The notes under the pieces were generated by a model, which was given only the letters and a program-made list of their open reading frames with translations, was not told the origin of the DNA and ran no database searches. Both the position numbers and the translations under genes were made by a program. 64,000 bases of DNA, taken from contig JABELC010000002.1 in the NCBI GenBank assembly GCA_028455995.1, forward strand, positions 1,736,001 to 1,800,000, read 5' to 3'. Of this stretch, positions 57,282 through 64,000 are shown in pieces; position 1 is the stretch's first letter, and each line of letters begins with the position of its first letter. Origin of the DNA: Scleromitrula shiraiana (Eukaryota; Ascomycota; Leotiomycetes; Helotiales; Sclerotiniaceae).

Positions 57282-58978
57282 CTACTCATCGCTTCCTTCG
57301 TACACAGTTCCACCCATACTTGGTGGCTTCTCAGTAAGCGCTCTTGTAATACGTGCGTAAAATTTAGCAGCCTGTGGTCTGGGGAATTCGATCTCGTCCA
57401 CCAAATAGTCTGGTAATAAGTCGAGTAAAGGTTTATCTCTACTTGGATCTAGAAGTGGCGTGTAACGACAATCTGCATCTCCATGAGCTGTCTTCTCATT
57501 CTCGACACCAAGTTTGAAATGAAGAGCTATTGCAGATTAGTATTAAGTTAGTACGGAAACTATTGTGGGGGTACTTACTGCCATTACGACCTGTTTGGAT
57601 ACAGTCAAATACATCCTCCTCTGCTTCCCTTTTAACGCCTCGAATAATGAGTCCAGTCAGATCGCTATACAAATCTTCTTTCAATTGAGCTGCTTGCGCA
57701 GCTTGTGCAGCCTCCGCGCTTCCTATCATTCGCATACCACCGTTTGCCTTCATAGCACTACCTGGAATTTTTACGTTCGCACTTTCGTAGGATGCTGTGA
57801 TTTTGCGGCTAGCTGCAAGCTTCGTAGAAAGTGTCTTATTCTCTGCTTGAGCCTCAGATAACGATATCTCTAGTTGATTAATCTGCGCATGTAGATTTGT
57901 TACTAGGGCATCTTGAGATTCAATTGTCTTTTTCAGACTTCGGGTTTCCTTCGCTAATGCAGTTTGAGTTGCTAAATTGGCTTTGAGCGAGGCGATAAGT
58001 TCGTTGGAAGCTACATGTATGGTCAGCAGCCATCAAAACCAGAGACCAGAAGACAAGCTTACCCTTCGTCTTTTCCTCGGTAGTCTTCTTGTATCGATCG
58101 AAAATTCGTTCCGCTTCCTTTACTCCAACTTCACGTAGATCTTGATATTTACCCTCCACATTATCGAGTTTCTTCGTTAATTCGCCAAGCCTACGTCTGA
58201 CGGCTGGCTCATTCCTCTCGGTATCTGATACACTGCCTGCTCGGTGTCGGGATGTGGAAGGTTGTCGTCGTCTAGAGTTCTGAAATGATCTCATATTTTG
58301 ATTCACTTCGGGTATACTATCTTCCTGCTCTACTACTTCCTCTGCTTCTTCTTCGACATCCGTCTCCGCTTGCATTTGAACGTCCGGTGCTTGAGTCTCT
58401 TGAATGACCTTTTCAGGAGATTCCTCTGTTTGAGCAGCAGGCTCTTCCTGTATCGCCTCCTTGCGTTTCCTTCCTGGGCGGCCTGCCTTTTTAACGGATA
58501 CCTCAACTTCCTCAACAGCAGTCGGTTCTTGAGAGGTCTTCTTGACGGCCTTAGTCCGAGCCGTCGCAGGCTTCTTTGCCATCTTAGACTTTAATTCCTT
58601 CACCGCAACAACCGAAGCATCCAATTCATCATCCGATGCGACATCCTGCATAATGATATCTTGAGTGTCGTCAATTCGCTCTACATCCTTGTCGGCATTC
58701 TTGTTTCTGTTGGTCTTATCTGCCAAAGCAGCCCTCTTGCCTTTCCTAGGAGGCGGCGATTCCGATTTCCCTTGCGCACTTAGTCTTCCACTTGAGCGAC
58801 GTGCTGGTGCTTTCGTTTTAGTAACTTTCGATGGAGCAACTTTTGGTCGCCCTCGTAATTTCTTCGCAGCACCATTGTTCTCGACATTTGACTTTGTCAT
58901 ATTGCGCTCAAAAACCTGACCGTCCTCCGAATCCGAATCTATTAACGCCGCAAGTGTCGATTTCTTGTGTTTTGGCAT
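57282..58978 (-). CDS. PCS1: Monopolin complex subunit Csm1/Pcs1
   Basis: Seen: exons 58978..58063, 58010..57579 and 57526..57282 give 530 residues in phase. The N-terminal about 270 residues are Lys/Ser/Pro/Glu-rich with RGRPK (about residue 42) and AGRPGRKRK AT-hook-like motifs, plus acidic stretches. A long coiled coil follows (about 270-400, RRRLGELTKKLDNVEGKYQD and onward). The C-terminal globular domain reads KEDLYSDLTGLIIRGVKREA, EEDVFDCIQTGRNGTLHFKL, then YTPLLD, and ends FPRPQAAKFYARITRAL plus a short acidic tail. Known: Csm1/Pcs1 dimerises by coiled coil and its globular domain binds kinetochore proteins, clamping microtubule sites at meiosis I and in rDNA cohesion. Divergent from MSP1 across 500 bases. 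Confidence 0.9.
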
Positions 58979-59478
58979 TTGATGTCTTTAGTCAACCGTA
59001 ACATATAAACAAAGTTGCAACGCGAACTTCTGCAGTATAAGCGAGTTTTATACGCGTTATAAATGGACCAAGTCGTTCAAACGGAGAATTTAGTTCAATT
59101 GTCTCTTGAGAATTAAATGAGTATACTTTAGAAGAGTGCACAGCTTTAGTTCCGCAGTAATTTTGTATATCTGGATGCTTCAACGGAGGGGAACCTTTTT
59201 CCCAGAGTAAACAACGCTAAGTTCATGCTATAATGCCTTGCGGGTAAGGCCAAAAGGAACAAGGTACAAGGCAAATTCTTCACTAGCCACATCTTAAACC
59301 GCTTGCCACATTACGATATGCCATTTCAGTCCATCGCAGTCTATTTAATTCTGTTTTCACATAACCGTATTATAAGCTGCGATAGAAATTTGGCTACCTT
59401 TATTCTCTATATCTTTTCGAATCTCCAGATAAACTGATAGCTTGACACCCATAAGTTGTTTGAGCCTTGCGCATCATT
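58979..59478. promoter_or_regulatory. Divergent promoter region PCS1 / MSP1
   Basis: 500 bases separating the two start codons, so it must hold both promoters. No defined motif is claimed. Confidence 0.55.
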
Positions 59479-60911
59479 ATGGGGGACGGCAACAATAGAA
59501 AGTATGGGTTTCTACAAGACCTCTTTCTGATTATCGTTTCTGTGAGTTTGTTATTTTCGAAGTTTTATCGGTTCGAACTGGATATCTACTGACATTAGTG
59601 TTTCTTTTGTAGAGCGCTTCACTATACTACGTTGCTAAAAGCTTAATACCAGCTCTGCCGTCGATAAACGATGATGAGAAAGAACAGCACGAACAAGCAA
59701 GATTGAGAGCTGCAGCGAATCTTCGACGACTAGAAAGGAGAGGACAAGATGATTCGGACTGGGACACAGAATCAGGAGATGGACGGCCAAGAAAAAGCAA
59801 ACCTCGGCGCCCTGATTTGCAACTTGACCCATACGAAAGTAAAATCGCGATGGAAGTAGTTGCTCCCGAAGATATACCCGTGGGTTTCGATGGTAGGTTG
59901 CGCGCAAACAAACACGTTCTATAATATGGTTCTGATATTTGTATAGATATTGGCGGATTGGACGACATTATTGAGGAATTAAAGGAATCCGTGATATACC
60001 CTCTCACCTTACCTCATCTATATTCACACTCGTCGCCCCTCTTGTCTGCGCCCTCTGGAGTTCTATTATACGGGCCGCCTGGCTGTGGGAAAACTATGCT
60101 TGCGAAAGCTCTGGCGCATGAAAGTGGAGCTTGTTTTATCAACTTGCATATCTCGACTTTAACAGAGAAGTGGTATGGAGATTCGAACAAACTCGTTCGA
60201 GCGGTATTTTCTTTAGCACGAAAATTGCAACCAAGCATCGTATTCATTGATGAGATAGATGCGGTTCTGGGACAAAGAAGAAGTGGTGAACATGAAGCAA
60301 GTGGTATGGTCAAAGCAGAGTAAGTAGTATTCTATCATCGAATTTTAGAAGTGGAATTGGCTGACATGCGTAGATTTATGACACTTTGGGATGGTCTCAC
60401 ATCGTCAAATAAAACTGGCCTGCCAGCTCGTATCATGATTTTGGGTGCTACAAATCGTATTCAAGATATCGACGAGGCGATTCTTCGAAGAATGCCAAAG
60501 AAATTCCCCGTTTCACTACCCTCAAATTCTCAGAGACAGCGTATCCTAAACTTGATTATGAAGGACACCAAGACTGATCCAAATAATTTTGACGTGGACT
60601 ATTTGACAAGAGTTATGGCAGGCATGTCAGGGAGTGATATCAAAGAGGCATGCAGGGATGCTGCTATGGTACCCATTCGAGAGTTCATGAGGGAACAGCG
60701 AGAACGGGGAGTAGCTATGACTGGGGTCAACCCATCACATGTCAGAGGGGTTCGGACAGAGGACTTTTTCGGAAGAAAAGGTGGTGGACAGATTATCAAG
60801 GATAACCACGCACGACACTCAGCAAAGAAGGCCGCAAGAAGACGGGCAAATTCAAGTGATGAATATGAAGATGCGGAGGATGAGGAGACAATCGCCGAAT
60901 CAATGGATTGA
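59479..60911 (+). CDS. MSP1: AAA ATPase Msp1/ATAD1 (mitochondrial/peroxisomal outer membrane extractase)
   Basis: Seen: exons 59479..59541, 59613..59892, 59947..60319 and 60374..60911 give 417 residues. One N-terminal membrane segment (LFLIIVSSASLYYVAKSLI), then a charged linker and the AAA core: IGGLDDIIEELKESVIYPL, Walker A GPPGCGKT, EKWYGDSNKLVRA pore/ISS region, Walker B IVFIDEID, ILGATNRIQDIDEAILRRMP (sensor and Arg fingers). A basic/acidic tail of about 80 residues follows (RHSAKKAARRR, DEEDEE-like). Known: Msp1 pulls mislocalised tail-anchored proteins out of the mitochondrial outer membrane. Start is the first ATG before the anchor; the first exon is 21 codons. Introns have GTGAGT, GTAGGT and GTAAGT donors. 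Confidence 0.95.
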
Positions 60912-61664
60912 ATTAGTTATTACGTGATATTTAGCATTTAAGGGATTATTGCATTGTATTATATGCAAGGCGTTTGGGAAACCTGCAGGCTGGCATGGTA
61001 TGAACGGATACAACGAAAGACGGACTTTTCTTTTTCATGCCCGTGGGCTTCAATGGAATATTGCTTGCTTACAATTGTAGTTTCAAACCATGTTTGTACT
61101 TACAATTGAGATATCACCTACATAGTCCATATTTATGTAGTTACTCTAAACCTTCTTGTTGTGTATATATATGTATAATATGGATTCATACTTCTTGAGT
61201 CTTGACCCATTTATCTTTCATCCTGTGATTCCTGAGATCCTCTCAAAAGTTTTCCCTATCTTCTATTCACTCTCTTCTATCTTTAAAAAAATCTAAACAT
61301 TGGTTTGAAACTCCCTATCTCAAAGCGAAATCACGTCATCGTTAGCGGTCAAGCAACCCCACGTATTGAAGGCCGATCTACGGCATGCGAAGGCCGATTT
61401 TTATTTTACCAACAAAATCTGAGTCCAAACATAAAATTCTTGTCATATAATCTTCCATTCAATTACCAAATTTACACGCATAGGTTGTAAAATTTTCGAG
61501 ACTTAAATATTAAATTAAGAGTACGATATCTCATTCACTCTACATAAGATTTGAGGATCTCTTTCGTATTATTTCCGTTCTACTTTTTTATCTTTATCGA
61601 TAGGTACAACCACAATTCACCCCGCTTCGAGATAAAATCCGATACGATACAATCAATACCCATC
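60912..61664. other. Intergenic region upstream of the cystathionine beta-lyase
   Basis: About 750 bases holding the MSP1 3' end and the STR3-type promoter and 5' UTR. The 5' UTR is in frame with the gene from 61551, but no ATG lies in that frame before 61665. A possible Cys3-like site is listed separately. Confidence 0.55.
61330..61339. promoter_or_regulatory. Possible Cys3/MetR-type sulfur-regulator site
   Basis: ATCACGTCAT fits the ATGRYRYCAT consensus of fungal Cys3/MetR bZIP regulators at nine of ten positions, about 325 bases before the start codon of a methionine-pathway gene. Single weak match; inference. Confidence 0.25.
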
Positions 61665-63090
61665 ATGTCTTCATCATCAGACTCTTCAGCATCTGGAGCT
61701 GGCAAACCTAATGGCGTCCTCAGCAAAGCATTCCCACACATTGACCTCGATGGACACAACCTTCCTCCCTCGCCTGCACCTTCGAGCCCTCACAATGGTA
61801 GAAAATACGCTCTGGCGACAGAATTGGTTCATACTGAGACTAAGGATCAATATGGATCCTCGAGTATGCCAATTTATCAATCCGCCACATTCAAACAGAA
61901 CTTAGCTGGCGGTGGATCCGAATACGACTATACACGTTCAGGCAATCCCACACGTACACATTTAGAGAGGCATCTTGCCAAAATTATGAATGCCACCCGG
62001 GCGCTCGTCGTTGGTTCTGGCATGGGAGCTTTGGATGTCATATCGAGAATTCTGCGACCTGGAGATGAGGTTATCACAGGAGATGATTTGTATGGAGGTA
62101 CCAACCGATTGTTAACATATATGGCTGCGAATCACGGTATAATCGTTCATCACGTCGATACCACCAATCCCGAGAAGGTCAGAGCGGTTCTATCCTCTAA
62201 GACGGCTATGGTCTTGTTAGAGACACCAACCAATCCTTTAATAAAGATTGTCGACATTCCCACAATAGCGAAGTTGGCACATGAGCTGAACGAGAAGGCA
62301 TTGGTAGTCGTTGACAATACTATGCTCTCCCCTATGTTATGCAACCCCTTAGACCTCGGCGCGGATATTGTCTACGAGTCAGGCACAAAATACCTATCAG
62401 GACATCACGATATAATGGCTGGTGTATTGGCGTTCAACGACCCAGCAATTGGTGATAAAATGTACTTCACAATCAACTCCACTGGTTGTGGTCTTTCGCC
62501 AAATGACTCATTCTTACTTATGAGGGGAATTAAGACTTTAGCTATCCGTATGGAACGTCAGCAAAAGAATGCACAAGAAATTGCAGAATTTCTTGAGATG
62601 CACGGCTTTCGTGTTCGATACCCTGGTTTAAAATCTCATCCTCAGTACGATCTTCACTGGTCTATGGCCAGAGGAGCTGGAGCCGTACTATCTTTTGAAA
62701 CTGGTGATGTGGCATTGTCTGAACGAATTGTTGAAGCAGCTAGGTTATGGGGTATTAGTGTTAGTTTTGGCTGTGTCAACAGTTTGATTAGTATGCCATG
62801 CCAGATGAGCCACGCCAGCATTGATGCAAAGACAAGAAAGGAAAGACAGATGCCAGAAGATATTATCAGATTATGTGTGGGAATTGAAGATGTAACGGAT
62901 TTGATAGATGACTTAAGCCGTGCTGTAAGTATACATCGATCCCTTCATTGTCACAATACTAACTATTCAATAGCTCGTTCAAGCAGGTGCGGTAAAGGTT
63001 ACTCTTGATGGATTCCATGCTATAGGATCAGCACAAGCTATTACTGAGGTACCTATAGCGGAATCAGATGACGCAGCTGCGCCAGCGTAA
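61665..63090 (+). CDS. STR3: Cystathionine beta-lyase (PLP, Cys/Met metabolism)
   Basis: Seen: exons 61665..62924 and 62974..63090 give 458 residues. The first about 45 residues are a Ser/Pro-rich lead, then the Cys/Met PLP fold: HTETKDQYGSSSMPIYQSAT, YDYTRSGNPTRTHLERHLA, SGMGALDVISRILRPGDEV, ETPTNPLIKIVDI, VVDNTMLSPML, and the PLP-lysine motif SGTKYLSGHHDIMAGVL. The C-terminal domain has IRLCVGIEDVTDLIDDL. Known: the family splits cystathionine to homocysteine in methionine synthesis; residue context favours beta-lyase over gamma-synthase, but these are close and I cannot rule out gamma-synthase. Start is the first ATG (CATCATGTCT context); the longer frame to 61551 has no ATG. Intron is 49 nt. 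Confidence 0.9.
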
Positions 63091-63831
63091 TGATATATAT
63101 GTTTGTGCATTACCGGGCGTTTATGGGTGGGGTGGGAAAGGTTTGATACTCAACAAGTAATTGCTCTGAATCAAAGTTAAATTCATATATATTGTCACAT
63201 CGACTCGCAAATGATAAATTATTGATTGGTCAGATCAGTGTCTCAACCCAAGTTACAAAATAATGTGAGACAAGCGCCTCAGGGACATACATGTATTACA
63301 GTACATTACTGCGGTTCATATGATGGTAGCCCATTGGCTACCGGATATCTTGACTCTTGAACACCTGAAGTATTTAAACTTGAATAGGTATCTGTGTTTT
63401 GGATAAACATTGGAAATGGGTTCAATGGATAGCTCAATATCCAATTCAAACGAACACTTAAAACGATAGACTCAAAATACATTTGAATGTTCATATCCTA
63501 AATAGATATCTAAGATAGATTGATCCGAAATACATCTGAATGTCCATATTCCGAACAGAGATCTAGAAATGAGCGTGTGAAATTGATCATTATTTATTTC
63601 GAGAAAAGTTTTGATGCAAGGTGGTGGCTTTTCTGGTATCAATACGCCACGAAGTGGAATGTGTACACTTCAGATTTCTATTTAATGCATCATTTCTCCA
63701 TGCTTTTTGTACACGCGATTTGTTTATGAAGGAAGGTTTTGTGCTGGGTGGAACTGAGGGTTCGATGTTGTTTATTCACGTTGGGGAGTATTATTCCCTT
63801 CAACTTGGTATCGCTTCTATGTGCGATTGCC
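63091..63831. other. Intergenic region with decayed repeat
   Basis: About 740 bases. Bases about 63470-63560 hold diverged minus-strand copies of the dispersed 50.8 kb family (TTTGAATGTTCATATCCTAA, CTGAATGTCCATATTCCGAA). No gene seen. Confidence 0.5.
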
Positions 63832-64000
63832 ATGGCAAGACTCGGCATTGTGGCCGTTTGTTTACTTATTATGCAAGTCAGTGCGATACCTTGGGAAGAA
63901 GCCTCCTCGACGTCAACGCTGAGGCCAACCACTTCATGGCACGTATCTCCAACATCAAAACCTTCCTTATCCGAGACAACCTCACTCAATGGAAATCATA
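63832..64000 (+). CDS. Probable secreted protein, 5' part only
   Basis: Seen: an ATG in good context (GCCATGG) opens a frame to the window edge. The first about 19 residues, MARLGIVAVCLLIMQVSA, form a textbook signal peptide with an Arg, a hydrophobic core and a small-residue cleavage region (VSA-IP). The next about 37 residues are Ser/Thr/Pro-rich (EEASSTSTLRPTTSWHVSP). No domain can be read from so short a piece. Two other frames on the same stretch and one on the minus strand are also open, so the signal-peptide character is the main support. Confidence 0.45.
   Translation, partial: MARLGIVAVCLLIMQVSAIPWEEASSTSTLRPTTSWHVSPTSKPSLSETTSLNGNH

Noticed and set aside
61551..61664. Longer 5' start for the cystathionine beta-lyase
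   Set aside because: The in-frame extension starts at TTG and lies in 5' UTR-like AT-rich sequence; ATG 61665 is the first ATG.
63690..63989. 99-codon minus-strand frame at the right edge
   Set aside because: It begins with TTG right after a TGA and has no domain; the plus-strand frame with a signal peptide is the better reading.

Overview
The window reads as nuclear DNA of a filamentous ascomycete. Nearly every gene is split by short GT..AG introns of about 47-120 nt, with CTAAC/CTGAT-type branch points. The gene set is typically fungal: AVL9, MCD4, BST1, TMS1, FAA, RKM5, PCS1, MSP1 and STR3 homologues plus a Zn2Cys6 regulator. The moderate GC, AT-rich intergenic DNA and abundant microsatellites would suit a Leotiomycete such as the Sclerotiniaceae. 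That placement is inference from protein style and base composition, not from a search.

Layout, left to right: AVL9 homologue (5' end missing) facing a cytosolic LysM protein (0-5.5 kb); a CTF1-beta/FarA-like Zn2Cys6 regulator with tiny exons (6.1-9.2 kb); a 2.3 kb microsatellite-rich gap (9.2-11.5 kb); MCD4 (11.5-14.8 kb); a nodulin-like MFS carrier (16.1-17.8 kb) divergent from a TMS1/serine incorporator (18.5-20.0 kb). A minus-strand metabolic block follows at 20.8-26.3 kb: a covalent-FAD oxidoreductase, a broken amidase and an SDR. After a gene-poor 3.7 kb stretch come BST1/PGAP1 (30.0-33.6 kb), a small Cys-tailed CYSTM-like protein (35.2-35.8 kb), a STIMATE-type membrane protein (38.1-39.3 kb), a Tda10-like kinase (41.1-42.3 kb), an Ecm11-like protein (42.7-44.2 kb), a long-chain acyl-CoA synthetase (45.1-47.3 kb) and an Rkm5-like methyltransferase (48.7-50.1 kb). 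A repeat-rich stretch at 50.1-54.5 kb holds an intron-containing tRNA-Pro(CGG) and an inverted, broken copy of it. Then come a riboflavin-kinase-like conserved fungal protein (54.5-56.4 kb), monopolin subunit Pcs1 (57.3-59.0 kb) divergent from the AAA extractase Msp1 (59.5-60.9 kb), cystathionine beta-lyase (61.7-63.1 kb) and the start of a probable secreted protein cut by the right edge.

Most genes are housekeeping and unrelated to each other. MCD4 and BST1 both act on GPI anchors in the ER. AVL9 and TMS1 act in the secretory pathway. A fatty-acid/cutin-type regulator and an acyl-CoA synthetase lie in the same window but far apart. The only cluster-like arrangement is the FAD oxidoreductase, dead amidase and SDR block. 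No novel system is convincingly present. The most unusual items are the 25- and 18-nt exons inside the zinc-finger, the amidase pseudogene that lost its catalytic serine segment, the tRNA-Pro inverted copy, and families of decayed dispersed repeats.
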